From: Tuberibacillus calidus DSM 17572
GTDB lineage: Bacteria > Bacillota > Bacilli > Bacillales > Sporolactobacillaceae
Length of the DNA stretch: 64,000 bases
NCBI RefSeq assembly: GCF_000430685.1
Contig: NZ_KE387193.1
Span: forward strand, 1 to 64,000
Direction of reading: 5' to 3'
The notes below the pieces were generated by a model. The model was not told the DNA's origin. It ran no database searches and was given only the letters and a program-made list of their open reading frames with translations. The position numbers and the translations under genes are program-made. Shown here piece after piece: positions 1 through 8,125 of this stretch (positions are counted from its first letter, which is position 1; each line of letters starts with the position of its first letter).

Positions 1-337
1 TGACTTCTGATAGTTCAGCGGGCATTCGCATGCCCGGTTACGCAATGTGTTGCGCGTGTCTATCAGATCTCCCAGGGTAAGCGCACATTCTTCCTCTCCA
101 TGTCCCCACTCCATTTACTCTGTATGCCCTTCGGCAGTACGGGCTTTGACTTGTATGGCAGCCTCACCCAAGCACACCTAGCCTTATATGGAGTTCGTGT
201 TCCTTGGGGCGGAGATTTGCCGCCGACTTCCTTCAGATTCCAGGTCACCCTGGACACCCTTGTCTTAAGCTAACGACTACTACTGCCTTCGTCGTTCGGG
301 ACTTGAACCCTATAGAACGTGCGCATGCCTGGCGCAC
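1..337 (-). mobile_element. Group IIC intron, 5' portion (domains I-III, start of IV); continues outside the window
   Basis: The minus strand from 337 begins GTGCGCC, the GUGYG 5' end of group II introns, and continues with blocks that closely resemble the Oceanobacillus iheyensis group IIC ribozyme as I remember it: TCTATAGGG, GTCCCGAAC, GAAGGCAG, AAGGGTGTCC, GGAATCTGAAGGAAG, GGAACACGAACT, ATATAAGGCTAGGT, ACAGAGTAAATG and a CTTACCC-GGGAG segment near 80-66. Subclass C introns insert just 3' of intrinsic terminators, and here the 5' splice site lies 3 bases after the T-run of the ricA terminator. The intron-encoded reverse transcriptase would start in domain IV, beyond position 1, so it is not visible. 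A 64-codon frame at 63-257 is ribozyme sequence and not a gene. Subclass assignment is from remembered sequence similarity plus the target site. Confidence 0.88.
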
Positions 338-340
338 CAC

Positions 341-368
341 AAAAAAACGCCGGCAACATGCCGACGTT
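341..368 (-). terminator. Intrinsic terminator of miaB-ricA; insertion target of the intron
   Basis: On the minus strand, AACGTCGGCA-TGT-TGCCGGCGTT forms a 10 bp stem with one G-T pair, followed by seven T. The stem overlaps the last bases of the ricA stop codon. The intron 5' end follows at 337. Confidence 0.92.
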
Positions 369-751
369 TATTTTTCCTCAAGGACGCGTTGGTCTTTCGT
401 GATGGCTTCCGTGACCCGTTCTGAGATCGTCTTTGAAATATATTGCAGCAAATCGTTGACCTCTTTTTGGGATTGTTTAAACTCTTTGACTAACGGGATG
501 GCATCCAATTCATCCATCAGTTGGTCAATTTTGTTTTCGTTTTCCCGCAAAGCCTCAAATTTTTGATAATGTTGTAGGTTGACGGATTCTTTTTGCAAGC
601 GTTTAATATCCTGGATCAACTTTTGCACTTTTTCATTTTTATTGATTTGCGCTTCTGCTTTTTTAAAAAAGGCGACTTCTTCGGTTTCGGCGAGCATTTT
701 GGCAAGCTCATTGGCTTTCGCTAAAATTTCGTCATGCGTATACACGGTCAT
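368..751 (-). CDS. ricA: RicA (YmcA), YlbF/YmcA family RNA-processing and development factor
   Basis: A 127-residue, all-helical protein of the Com_YlbF family (residues about 5-120, with [10 protein letters not shown] and [14 protein letters not shown] typical of YmcA). In B. subtilis RicA joins RicF and RicT in the Y-complex, which binds Fe-S clusters, works with RNase Y on mRNA maturation and supports sporulation, competence and biofilm formation. The ATG overlaps the miaB stop (ATGA), so the two are translationally coupled. Oddity: the protein contains no cysteine and ends about 16 residues earlier than the B. subtilis protein, whose C-terminal cysteine is reported as a cluster ligand. 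The stop lies before the intron, so the intron did not cut the gene. Family call is firm. Confidence 0.9.
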   Translation of the reverse strand: MTVYTHDEILAKANELAKMLAETEEVAFFKKAEAQINKNEKVQKLIQDIKRLQKESVNLQHYQKFEALRENENKIDQLMDELDAIPLVKEFKQSQKEVNDLLQYISKTISERVTEAITKDQRVLEEK

Positions 752-2316
752 TGAGTGACAGCCTCCGCTTCTTCAACGAGCTCCCCATCCAGCGTCCATG
801 TTTTTGCGCGTGTGATGCGGACATTAACGAGTTGGCCAATCAATGATTGCGGACCGCGGAAATTGACCACTTTATTCGTGCGAGTATGTCCCGATAAAAC
901 CGCATCGTTTTTCTTGCTGACACCTTCTACGAGCACTTCGACGATTTGGTCTTGATATTTCTCGTTGCTTTTTCTAGCTAATTCATCAACGAGCTTATTC
1001 AAGCGCAGGAGGCGTTCTTTTTTCACTTCCATGGAAACATTGTCTTCCATCCGTGCTGCCGGTGTTCCCGGGCGCGGGGAATAGATAAATGTATAAGCAC
1101 CGTCAAATTGGCATTCTTCAACGAGTGATAATGTATCTTGGAATTGTTCTTCGGTTTCGTTCGGGTACCCGACAATAATATCCGTTGTAAAAGATGCATG
1201 AGGAATAGCCTTTTTCAACTTATGAAAAAGTTCGAGATACAATTCTCTCGTGTAATTTCTACCCATAATTTTGAGAATGGCATTATTGCCGGATTGCACC
1301 GGTAAGTGAATATGTTCGACAAGATTGCCGCCTTTCGCCAAAACCTCAATTAAATCATCAGTAAAGTCCCAAGGATGGCTCGTCGTAAACCGCACGCGGG
1401 GAATGTCAATTTTGCGGATTTCATCCATGAGATGGCTTAACCGATACGAGCCGTCACCGAGATCCTTGCCGTAAGCATTGACGTTTTGACCGAGAAGCGT
1501 GATTTCCTTATAACCTTGGCGGGCAAGGTCGCGCACTTCTTGTATGATGTCTTTTGGCAAGCGACTCCGCTCTTTTCCCCTTGTATAAGGCACAATGCAG
1601 TAAGTGCAGAATTTGTCGCAGCCATACATGATGTTCACCCATGCGCGAACGCGGCCTTTTCGGGCTTTCGGCAAGTTTTCAATGATGTCGCCCTCTTTAG
1701 ACCAGACTTCCATCACCATTTCCTTGCTGAACATGGCCTCGTTCAAAAGTTGTGGCAAGCGGTGAATATTGTGCGTGCCAAAGATCAAATCCACATGTTG
1801 GTGTTTTTGTAAGATGCGGTTGACGACGGCCTCCTCTTGCGCCATGCAGCCGCAAACACCCAAAATAAGGTCAGGCTTTTCCAATTTCAGCGCCTTTAAG
1901 TTACCGATTTCACCAAACACTTTATTTTCGGCGTTTTCACGGACGGCACATGTGTTTAACAGAATAATATCCGCCTCTTCTTCCCGTTCCGTGGCCGTAT
2001 AACCGAGTTCTTCAAGAATCCCCGCCATGACTTCCGTGTCATGTTCATTCATTTGGCAGCCGTATGTGCGGATCAAAAACCGTTTTCCCTTACCAATGCC
2101 AATGAGGTTTTCGGGGATCGAAAAATCATTTAAATATTGCGTGGTATTGCGCCGTCTTCTGCGCGCTTCTTTTAAATTTGGCGCTTGGTAGGTGTGTTGG
2201 AAATATTTCGCGAAATCTTCAGGTTTCTTATTTAAAATCCGCTCTAAATTTTTATCTTTCGTTATATTTTTAGGCTCAACAGCCTGATCATGCATTTTTC
2301 TGTGCTTTTCGTCCAT
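748..2316 (-). CDS. miaB: tRNA-2-methylthio-N6-dimethylallyladenosine synthase MiaB
   Basis: Radical-SAM methylthiotransferase that converts i6A37 to ms2i6A37 in tRNA. Order: an N-terminal extension of about 70 residues as in Bacillus MiaB, UPF0004 domain with three cluster cysteines ([23 protein letters not shown]), radical-SAM core with the CxxxCxxC motif in [10 protein letters not shown], and a C-terminal TRAM domain (VLVEGVSKK onward). A longer frame opens at 2343, but AAAGGGG sits 8 bases before the ATG at 2316, giving 522 residues with an MDEKH start like Bacillus MiaB. The stop overlaps the ricA start. A promoter lies upstream at 2368-2396. Confidence 0.96.
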   Translation of the reverse strand: MDEKHRKMHDQAVEPKNITKDKNLERILNKKPEDFAKYFQHTYQAPNLKEARRRRRNTTQYLNDFSIPENLIGIGKGKRFLIRTYGCQMNEHDTEVMAGILEELGYTATEREEEADIILLNTCAVRENAENKVFGEIGNLKALKLEKPDLILGVCGCMAQEEAVVNRILQKHQHVDLIFGTHNIHRLPQLLNEAMFSKEMVMEVWSKEGDIIENLPKARKGRVRAWVNIMYGCDKFCTYCIVPYTRGKERSRLPKDIIQEVRDLARQGYKEITLLGQNVNAYGKDLGDGSYRLSHLMDEIRKIDIPRVRFTTSHPWDFTDDLIEVLAKGGNLVEHIHLPVQSGNNAILKIMGRNYTRELYLELFHKLKKAIPHASFTTDIIVGYPNETEEQFQDTLSLVEECQFDGAYTFIYSPRPGTPAARMEDNVSMEVKKERLLRLNKLVDELARKSNEKYQDQIVEVLVEGVSKKNDAVLSGHTRTNKVVNFRGPQSLIGQLVNVRITRAKTWTLDGELVEEAEAVTQ

Positions 2317-2367
2317 GACTGTACCCCTTTCGATCAAGGTCACTTGGTTAAATCTATACCTTATAAC

Positions 2368-2396
2368 AGTATAAAGGCTTTTGAGAAATTAAACAA
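2368..2396 (-). promoter_or_regulatory. Sigma-A promoter for miaB-ricA
   Basis: Minus-strand TTGTTT (2396-2391), 17 bp spacer, TATACT (2373-2368), about 50 bases before the miaB ATG and downstream of the kbl terminator. Confidence 0.65.
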
Positions 2397-2499
2397 TCTA
2401 GAAGCCCACCAAGAAACGCATGGTTTTCAATCATTTAAAAGTATTATTGACATATCAATCAAAAATCAATTATCGGATTCCTGGTCCGTGTGAAAACAG

Positions 2500-2541
2500 A
2501 AAAGCTGACCCTCGGAAAACATCCGGAGAGTCAGCTTTTTT
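2500..2541 (-). terminator. kbl terminator (may work on both strands)
   Basis: A stem of about 17 bp, AAAAGCTGAC(C/T)CTC(G/C)G with its complement, around a 5-base loop. T-rich tracts flank both sides, so the hairpin could stop transcription in either direction. It lies just after the kbl stop. Confidence 0.88.
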
Positions 2542-2545
2542 AGAG

Positions 2546-3724
2546 TTATATGATGCCGATTTCTTTTCCGGCTTTTTCAAAAGCGTTGAGCGCTTCTTGC
2601 AGCTCATCTTGGGTATGCTGAGCGGTCACAATGGTGCGGACTCTTGCCGTTCCCTTCGGCACGGTTGGATAAACGATACCTTGAGCGAAAACACCGTATT
2701 CAAAAAGCTTATCGGAAAAGGCGAGCGCTTTAGCTTCATCGCCAATGATAACCGGTGTGATCGGCGTTTCACTCTTTCCGGTGTTAAAGCCGAGCGCTTT
2801 CAAGCCATTTTTGAAGAACGCGGTGTTATCCCAAAGCTTCACGATGAGTTCCGGCTCCTCAAGAAGAACATCGATGGCTGCTGAACAAGCCGCTGTAACG
2901 GCCGGCGGATGTGAAGTGCTGAACAAGAACGGACGTCCCTTATGTATGAGATAATCGCGCAATGTATTGGTGCTTGCGACATACCCGCCGAGCACGCCGA
3001 TCGCTTTACTCAATGTGCCGACTTGAATGTGGACGCGACCATCCAATCCAAAATGATTGACCGTACCGCGGCCGTTCTTCCCTAACACCCCACTTGCATG
3101 GGCATCATCCACCATGACCATCGCGTTGTATTTTTCTGCCAGCTCAACGATTTCAGGGAGTTTCGCGATGTCGCCGTCCATCGAAAACACACCATCTGTC
3201 ACGATGAGGCGAGCGCGATAGCCATCAGACTCTTTTAATGCCGCTTCCAAGGAATCCATGTCTGAATGCTTATAAATTTTGCGATCCGCCTTCGTTAAAC
3301 GAATCCCATCGATGATAGAAGCGTGATTGAGTTCGTCGGAGATCACGACATCTTGTTCCGCTAGAATCGCTGATAATACCCCTTGGTTGGTCGTGAAGCC
3401 GGATTGGAAGACAAGTGCTGCCTCAGTATGCTTAAAATCGGCCAACTTCTCCTCCAGAGCGTTATGCATGTCCATCGTCCCAGCGATGGTCCGGACAGAT
3501 CCCGTTCCAGCACCAAATTTTTCAATCGCTTCAATGGCGGCTTGTTTCAAGCGGGGATGGTCGGTTAAACCGAGATAGTTGTTCGATGACAATTGGATGA
3601 CATCTTTCCCTTTAATCTTTACGCGTGAGCCTTGTTTTGAAGCAAGCGGAATTAAAGGGCGAAAGGTTTGATTCTCCTTCATTTGATCTAATTCTTCTTG
3701 TAAATATTGAAAGGCTTCTTTCAT
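2546..3724 (-). CDS. kbl: Glycine C-acetyltransferase (2-amino-3-ketobutyrate CoA ligase)
   Basis: PLP-dependent alpha-oxoamine synthase that cleaves 2-amino-3-oxobutyrate with CoA to glycine and acetyl-CoA in threonine breakdown. The 392 residues match the family length. Visible: [11 protein letters not shown], the PLP-binding [11 protein letters not shown], and the Schiff-base lysine in GTLSKAIG. The start at 3724 is chosen over the longer frame because AAAGGAGG lies 6 bases upstream. The usual partner tdh (threonine dehydrogenase), next to kbl in B. subtilis, is absent; the gene is flanked by dipeptidase and miaB. Other alpha-oxoamine synthases (BioF-like) are possible, but SKAIG and the overall pattern favour Kbl. 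It has its own promoter and a leader hairpin. Confidence 0.9.
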   Translation of the reverse strand: MKEAFQYLQEELDQMKENQTFRPLIPLASKQGSRVKIKGKDVIQLSSNNYLGLTDHPRLKQAAIEAIEKFGAGTGSVRTIAGTMDMHNALEEKLADFKHTEAALVFQSGFTTNQGVLSAILAEQDVVISDELNHASIIDGIRLTKADRKIYKHSDMDSLEAALKESDGYRARLIVTDGVFSMDGDIAKLPEIVELAEKYNAMVMVDDAHASGVLGKNGRGTVNHFGLDGRVHIQVGTLSKAIGVLGGYVASTNTLRDYLIHKGRPFLFSTSHPPAVTAACSAAIDVLLEEPELIVKLWDNTAFFKNGLKALGFNTGKSETPITPVIIGDEAKALAFSDKLFEYGVFAQGIVYPTVPKGTARVRTIVTAQHTQDELQEALNAFEKAGKEIGII

Positions 3725-3746
3725 TTTTTGGCCTCCTTTGTCATGC

Positions 3747-3775
3747 AAAAGGGTCCCGCACAGTGGAACCCTTTT
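3747..3775 (-). promoter_or_regulatory. Leader hairpin upstream of kbl
   Basis: Between the kbl promoter and its Shine-Dalgarno site, minus-strand AAAAGGGTTCC and GGGACCCTTTT pair around a 7-base loop. The hairpin ends in TTTT and then GCATGAC, so it could be a weak terminator/attenuator, or simply the terminator of the upstream dipeptidase gene if the promoter call is wrong. Function unknown. Confidence 0.5.
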
Positions 3776-3789
3776 CATTCATTAGTCTT

Positions 3790-3819
3790 ATTGTAACACC
3801 TTATTTTAAAGGAAGACAA
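3790..3819 (-). promoter_or_regulatory. Sigma-A promoter for kbl
   Basis: Minus-strand TTGTCT (3819-3814), 18 bp spacer, TACAAT (3795-3790). It lies just after the dipeptidase coding region. Confidence 0.6.
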
Positions 3820-3830
3820 TACTAGGGCAT

Positions 3831-4754
3831 TTATAATGGCATCGCGCGGTAAAAGTTTTCGAATAAGAGGCCTTTCACCATATCTTCCGAATAATGTTTC
3901 AACAATTCATTGATTAAAACGGGATAGTCTCCGTAATTGGTTAGTTCCCTCGGGGTTGTTTCAATCCCGTCGAAATCGGAACCAAAGCCGAGATGGTTGG
4001 CACCGCCGAGGCTTGCGGCATAATCAATGTGCTTTAAAATGTCTGCGATTTGCGCCTTGCCGCTTTCGTTTAAAAAGGAAGGCACAAAGGTGATGCCCAT
4101 GACACCCCCTTTATCAAAGAGAGCTTTCATTTGCTCATCCGTTAAATTACGCGGATGGTTGCAGAGCGCTTTGACATTGGAATGAGAAGCAATGGGAAAC
4201 TCGGCCTCCTCGAGGACATCCCAAAAGCCTTTCTCCGAGATATGCGACACATCCGTCCAAACCTTAAATCGGTTGTTTTCGCGAACGATGCGTCGCCCGA
4301 AGTCTGACAAGCCGGCTTTCCGGGATTCCAGCGCACCGTCGCACGCTGCATTCGCGTTGTTCCACGTCATGCCCACCGAACGCACGCCAAGTCGAAACAG
4401 CGTTCGCAGCTTGACAAGATCGATATCGATGGCATCAACGCCCTCTAATGTAAGCATAATGCCCACTTCATCCTCGCCAAGCGCATCAATGTCCTGTCGT
4501 GTTCGTATGAGGTGAATATCGCTATGACGGTCCAGAATCTCTTGATGTAAAAGGTCGATCATGTCCAGGGCAGTTTTAAATTTGATTTCCTGGGGCAATG
4601 TGTCTGGTACAAAAAGGGCAAAGCATTGGACTTTCGCTTTCGCTTGCTTTAAGTATTCATAAGTAATATGTAAACCGTTCGCTTGGTCAAAACGCAATTG
4701 GTTATCATGGTGCATCCGATATAAAACATCACAGTGCGCATCAAAGATCGCCAT
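3831..4754 (-). CDS. Membrane-dipeptidase-like zinc peptidase (M19 family)
   Basis: A 307-residue amidohydrolase-fold peptidase of the renal dipeptidase family, expected to hydrolyse dipeptides with two zinc ions. Metal-site motifs visible: DAHCDVLYR near the N-terminus (His and Asp ligands), the bridging glutamate in LTLEGVDAI, histidine in WTDVSHIS and IASHSNVKALCNHPRN, and GFGSDFDGI near the C-terminus. No signal peptide, so a cytoplasmic location is likely. The ATG at 4754 follows GGAAGGG by 6 bases. It sits downstream of the 58-codon gene and probably shares its transcript. Substrate cannot be read from sequence; a role with peptidoglycan-derived dipeptides is only a guess. Confidence 0.88.
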   Translation of the reverse strand: MAIFDAHCDVLYRMHHDNQLRFDQANGLHITYEYLKQAKAKVQCFALFVPDTLPQEIKFKTALDMIDLLHQEILDRHSDIHLIRTRQDIDALGEDEVGIMLTLEGVDAIDIDLVKLRTLFRLGVRSVGMTWNNANAACDGALESRKAGLSDFGRRIVRENNRFKVWTDVSHISEKGFWDVLEEAEFPIASHSNVKALCNHPRNLTDEQMKALFDKGGVMGITFVPSFLNESGKAQIADILKHIDYAASLGGANHLGFGSDFDGIETTPRELTNYGDYPVLINELLKHYSEDMVKGLLFENFYRAMPL

Positions 4755-4777
4755 TTGTATCCCTTCCGTTTCTGTAT

Positions 4778-4954
4778 TTAGTCAAATATGGTGGTCAACC
4801 CCCACATAATGATCGCAACGACAGGAACGAGTACCCATACCGCCGACCCCAAGGACGGGCGCTTTTGAACGAGCCGTTCCAAATTCTCTACTTTTTCCTT
4901 AAGCGCCTTGATTTCGTTTTCTAACTGCTCCCATGGCGCATGATTTGGATCCAT
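4778..4954 (-). CDS. Small 58-residue coiled-coil plus single-pass membrane protein, function unknown
   Basis: A 58-codon frame with a near-perfect AAAGGAGG Shine-Dalgarno site 7 bases before the ATG. Translation starts MDPNHAPWEQLENE, continues with a charged heptad-like helix (LENEIKALKEKVENLERLV, residues about 11-29), then a hydrophobic span SAVWVLVPVVAIIMWGL (residues about 37-52) and a short TTIFD tail. This is the layout of a small membrane-anchored coiled-coil protein with the N-terminus probably inside the cell. It lies between the spoVS terminator and the dipeptidase gene, 23 bases before the latter. I do not recognise a named family. Location next to spoVS might suggest a sporulation link, but that is inference only. 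Confidence 0.8.
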   Translation of the reverse strand: MDPNHAPWEQLENEIKALKEKVENLERLVQKRPSLGSAVWVLVPVVAIIMWGLTTIFD

Positions 4955-5035
4955 CCGTTAACCTCCTTTCTTTTTTTCTTCTTTCGCCATAAAAGCCGTC
5001 ATTCCTTCTCACATTTTCGAATTTCTCTAAAAATG

Positions 5036-5064
5036 AAAAACCTGTTTGCGAGTTGGCAAACAGG
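5036..5064 (-). terminator. spoVS terminator
   Basis: CCTGTTTGC-6 bases-GCAAACAGG forms a perfect 9 bp stem, followed on the minus strand by TTTTTCATTTTT. Confidence 0.93.
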
Positions 5065-5075
5065 CATAGAAGGCG

Positions 5076-5336
5076 TCAGCGCGGCTCCACAATTAACTTT
5101 ATGGCTGTTCGTTCTTCCCCATCGATCAAAATATCCGTAAAAGCGGGAATACATATGAGGTCGACGCCACTCGGTGCAACAAACCCTCTTGCAATCGCTA
5201 CCGCCTTCACCGCTTGATTTAAGGCACCGGCACCTATCGCTTGAATTTCAGCGGTTCCGCGTTCCCGAAGAACACCCGCTAACGCACCGGCTACGGAGTT
5301 AGGGTTCGATTTTGCTGAAACTTTTAATACGTCCAC
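5076..5336 (-). CDS. spoVS: Stage V sporulation protein S
   Basis: An 86-residue protein, the exact family length, with the conserved MDVLKVSAKSNPNSVAGA start and GAGALNQAVKA core. SpoVS is a small nucleic-acid-binding (Alba-like fold) protein needed for spore coat assembly and dehydration in B. subtilis; its loss also affects septation. It stands as a single-gene unit between ymdB and a strong terminator. A SigH-like promoter lies upstream at 5377-5405, which agrees with SigH control known for B. subtilis spoVS. Confidence 0.97.
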   Translation of the reverse strand: MDVLKVSAKSNPNSVAGALAGVLRERGTAEIQAIGAGALNQAVKAVAIARGFVAPSGVDLICIPAFTDILIDGEERTAIKLIVEPR

Positions 5337-5376
5337 TCCTGTCCCTCCTCTTGAATGGTCATCCCATTAAATCTAT

Positions 5377-5405
5377 ATTCCCCATTGAGAAGCGGTATTC
5401 CTGCT
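5377..5405 (-). promoter_or_regulatory. SigH-type promoter for spoVS
   Basis: On the minus strand GCAGGAATA is followed, after 14 bases, by GGAAT (5381-5377). This fits the SigH pattern RWAGGAxxT-N14-HGAAT with three mismatches, all outside the AGGA and GAAT cores. No good sigma-A pair is seen in this gap. Confidence 0.6.
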
Positions 5406-5455
5406 CGTGAAAAGTAATTTTCCAATTTTTCTAAAAAGCCTTGGCGTTAAACATG

Positions 5456-6250
5456 TTATACATTAAAAGGATGATCGTCATTAATCAGCCGTCGGGAAAT
5501 GGCCGTTGCCCTCCCGGTTGCCTCATCGATATCAATGACGACGGCCGAAAGCTGACCGCGTCCGGTAGCACTCTCGAAACGAACAGGAAGTGCTGTTAAG
5601 AATTTGCGAATGACGGCTTCCCGCTCAACGCCAATGACCCCGTCATAAGGACCCGTCATCCCTGCATCCGTTAAGTAGGCCGTGCCTTGAGGCAAAATGC
5701 GCTCATCGGCCGTTTGCACATGCGTGTGCGTACCGATCACAGCAGAAACTTTGCCGTCCAAATACCAGCCCATCGCGACCTTTTCACTCGTCGTTTCCGC
5801 ATGAAAATCGACAAAAATGATAGGCGTTCGCAAACGGGCTTCGGCGATCAACGCATCGGCCGTGCGGAAAGGGTCATCAATAGCGGGTAAAAAGGTGCGC
5901 CCTTGCAAATTGATGATGGCGACCTCCACACCATTGCGATTCAAAAAGAGCATGCCCACTCCGGGCGTTCCGTCAGGGTAATTAGCCGGTCGAATCAATT
6001 TCGGTGCACGGTCAATGAACTCGAAGATTTCTTTGTTATCAAATGTGTGATTGCCCATTGTCACCGCATCGGCGCCGCATTCCATCAGCATCCGATAAAT
6101 TTTTTCGGTGAGACCTTTCCCGCCAGCGCTGTTTTCGCCATTGACAATCGTAAAAGTCGGTTTATAATAATTTTTTAATTTTTGAAGGTAATCCTCTACC
6201 ATCTTTCGTCCAACTTTGCCATAGATGTCGCCAATAAAAAGCAATCGCAT
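5456..6250 (-). CDS. ymdB: YmdB metallophosphoesterase (cyclic-nucleotide phosphodiesterase)
   Basis: A 264-residue metallophosphoesterase of the YmdB family. Metal-binding motifs: GDIYGKVGR at residues 7-15, NGENSAGGKG, MGNHTFDNKE, VDFHAETTSEK and GTHTHVQTADE. In B. subtilis YmdB hydrolyses 2',3'-cyclic nucleotides and influences biofilm versus motility gene expression, and it is encoded next to RNase Y as here. AGAAGGAG lies 7 bases before the ATG. It sits just downstream of the rny terminator; some read-through from rny is likely because no clear separate promoter is seen in the 50-base gap. Confidence 0.95.
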   Translation of the reverse strand: MRLLFIGDIYGKVGRKMVEDYLQKLKNYYKPTFTIVNGENSAGGKGLTEKIYRMLMECGADAVTMGNHTFDNKEIFEFIDRAPKLIRPANYPDGTPGVGMLFLNRNGVEVAIINLQGRTFLPAIDDPFRTADALIAEARLRTPIIFVDFHAETTSEKVAMGWYLDGKVSAVIGTHTHVQTADERILPQGTAYLTDAGMTGPYDGVIGVEREAVIRKFLTALPVRFESATGRGQLSAVVIDIDEATGRATAISRRLINDDHPFNV

Positions 6251-6304
6251 GTTTTTTCTCCTTCTCTTGATGAACGATTTAAAGCGTATAACCTTATTTT
6301 AACA

Positions 6305-6332
6305 GAAAAAGCGACCGTTCGGCCGCTTTTTC
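6305..6332 (-). terminator. rny terminator
   Basis: AAAAAGCGGCC-GAAC-GGTCGCTTTTT on the minus strand forms an 11 bp stem ending in T's. It overlaps the last base of the rny stop codon. Confidence 0.9.
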
Positions 6333-7897
6333 TATTTGGCGTATTCAATGGCGCGCGTTTCCCGGATGACCGTGATTTTAATGTGTCCCGGGTAATCCAG
6401 TTCGTTTTCGATTTTCTTCGTGATTTCCTTCGCCAGTTGATAGGACTTCGCATCATCAACAATATCGGGTTGAACGATGATGCGAACTTCCCTCCCTGCT
6501 TGAATCGCATACGATTTTTCCACGCCTTCAAAGGACTCGGAAATCTCTTCTAGCTTCTCCAGGCGGCGGATATACGTCTCAAGCGTCTCTCTTCTGGCAC
6601 CAGGCCTTGCTGCTGATAAAGCATCGGCCGCGGCAACCAAGACGGCAATGACCGATGTCGCTTCGGTATCACCATGGTGTGAGGCGATGCTGTTGACGAC
6701 CACTGGATGTTCTCCGTATTTCGTCGCCAGCTCAACCCCAATTTCAACATGGCTGCCTTCCACTTCATGGTCAATCGCTTTCCCAATATCGTGCAATAGA
6801 CCAGCTCTTCGGGCAAGCATGACATCTTCTCCGAGTTCAGCTGCCATCAATCCCGTCAGGAAAGCAACTTCCATAGAGTGTTTGAGCACGTTTTGCCCAT
6901 AACTGGTACGGAAACGCAAGCGCCCGAGAATTTTGATCAAATCTGGATGCAATCCGTGAATACCGACCTCAAACGTCGTTTGTTCGCCGTATTCGCGAAT
7001 CATTTCATCCACTTCTCGCCGTGATTTTTCCACCATTTCCTCAATGCGCGCCGGATGAATGCGCCCATCTTGAACGAGTTTTTCCAAAGCGATTCTCGCA
7101 ATTTCACGGCGTATGGGATCAAACCCGGATAAAATGACGGCTTCGGGCGTATCATCGATGATGAGGTCAATGCCTGTTAGCGTCTCTAGCGTGCGAATAT
7201 TACGGCCCTCACGGCCAATGATCCGACCTTTCATCTCATCATTTGGCAGAGACACAACGGAGACAGTCGTTTCGGCAACATGGTCGGCGGCACATCGTTG
7301 GATGGCAAGAGAAAGAATGTTTTTCGCCTTTTTGTCGGCTTCTTCTTTCGCCCGGTTCTCGATGTCCTTCGCCATCTGCGCAGCTTCATGAATGGCTTCC
7401 TGCTTGACTTGGTTCAAAATAAAATCACGCGCTTCTTCCCTTGTCAAACCGGAAATCCGTTCAAGCTCCGTTTGTTGCTCTTGGAGTAATACCTCCACTT
7501 TGCTTTCCATCTCTTTAATTTGTCGTTGTTGTTTCTCGAGAGAATCCTCCCTTTTCTCAAGTGATTCCTCTTTTTTATCAAGCATTTCACTTTTCCGATC
7601 TAGGAGATCTTCCTTTTGGACAAGTCGATTTTCTTGTCTTTGGAGTTCACTGCGTCTTTCGCGAATCTCGCTTTCGGCCGCTGTTCGTAAGGCGTGGATT
7701 TCATCTTTTGCCTCAAGAAGCGCCTCTTTTTTTGTGGCTTCGGCATCCCGCTTGGCTTCTTCGATAATTTGCCTTGCTTGATTTTCAGCGGATTGAATCC
7801 TCGCCTCAGCGATCGATTTACGCACAAAATAACCGACAAATAACCCAACGACTACAGAGATAAGCGCAATGGAGATGATGATGAGTGTCGTTCCCAT
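6332..7897 (-). CDS. rny: Ribonuclease Y
   Basis: A membrane-bound endoribonuclease that starts much of mRNA decay in Firmicutes. Order: N-terminal transmembrane helix (residues about 3-23), long charged coiled coil (about 25-200), KH domain with [12 protein letters not shown], and HD hydrolase domain with [12 protein letters not shown] and SHHGD. The 521 residues match the 520 of B. subtilis YmdA. A longer frame reaches 7969, but GAGGAGGTG lies 6 bases before the ATG at 7897 and the protein then begins directly with the membrane helix. A strong promoter lies upstream at 8022-8050. RicA, its helper, is encoded 6 kb away in the same window. Confidence 0.97.
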   Translation of the reverse strand: MGTTLIIISIALISVVVGLFVGYFVRKSIAEARIQSAENQARQIIEEAKRDAEATKKEALLEAKDEIHALRTAAESEIRERRSELQRQENRLVQKEDLLDRKSEMLDKKEESLEKREDSLEKQQRQIKEMESKVEVLLQEQQTELERISGLTREEARDFILNQVKQEAIHEAAQMAKDIENRAKEEADKKAKNILSLAIQRCAADHVAETTVSVVSLPNDEMKGRIIGREGRNIRTLETLTGIDLIIDDTPEAVILSGFDPIRREIARIALEKLVQDGRIHPARIEEMVEKSRREVDEMIREYGEQTTFEVGIHGLHPDLIKILGRLRFRTSYGQNVLKHSMEVAFLTGLMAAELGEDVMLARRAGLLHDIGKAIDHEVEGSHVEIGVELATKYGEHPVVVNSIASHHGDTEATSVIAVLVAAADALSAARPGARRETLETYIRRLEKLEEISESFEGVEKSYAIQAGREVRIIVQPDIVDDAKSYQLAKEITKKIENELDYPGHIKITVIRETRAIEYAK

Positions 7898-8021
7898 ACG
7901 TTTCACCTCCTCGCTATCAACAGTCGTTATGCATCGACGTGCTGAAGCCATACTGCTCTCGGCACACAATTTTCTTAAATTTTCAGCCTATCAATATAAA
8001 AAAATATAAAGAGACAATTTC

Positions 8022-8050
8022 ATTGTATAATTGGAAAAATTAGTTGTCAA
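8022..8050 (-). promoter_or_regulatory. Strong sigma-A promoter for rny
   Basis: Minus-strand TTGACA (8050-8045), exactly 17 bp, TACAAT (8027-8022), with a T-rich spacer. It gives a leader of about 115 bases before the rny ATG. Confidence 0.88.
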
Positions 8051-8090
8051 CCTAGGCGGGTGAAATTCAAGTCAGAGGGCATAAAAGAAA

Positions 8091-8118
8091 GGACACCCGC
8101 TTTAGCGTCGCGGGTGCC
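8091..8118 (-). terminator. recA terminator
   Basis: GGCACCCGC and GCGGGTGTCC pair around a loop of about 9 bases, followed by TTTCTTTTATG on the minus strand, 8 bases after the recA stop. Confidence 0.9.
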
Positions 8119-8125
8119 TTAATGA

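Noticed and set aside
63-257. 64-codon frame on the minus strand
   Set aside because: It lies fully within the group II intron ribozyme and copies of this frame occur only because the RNA is conserved.
2436-2470. TTGACA on the plus strand upstream of miaB
   Set aside because: No -10 element at a proper distance and no gene on the plus strand to express.
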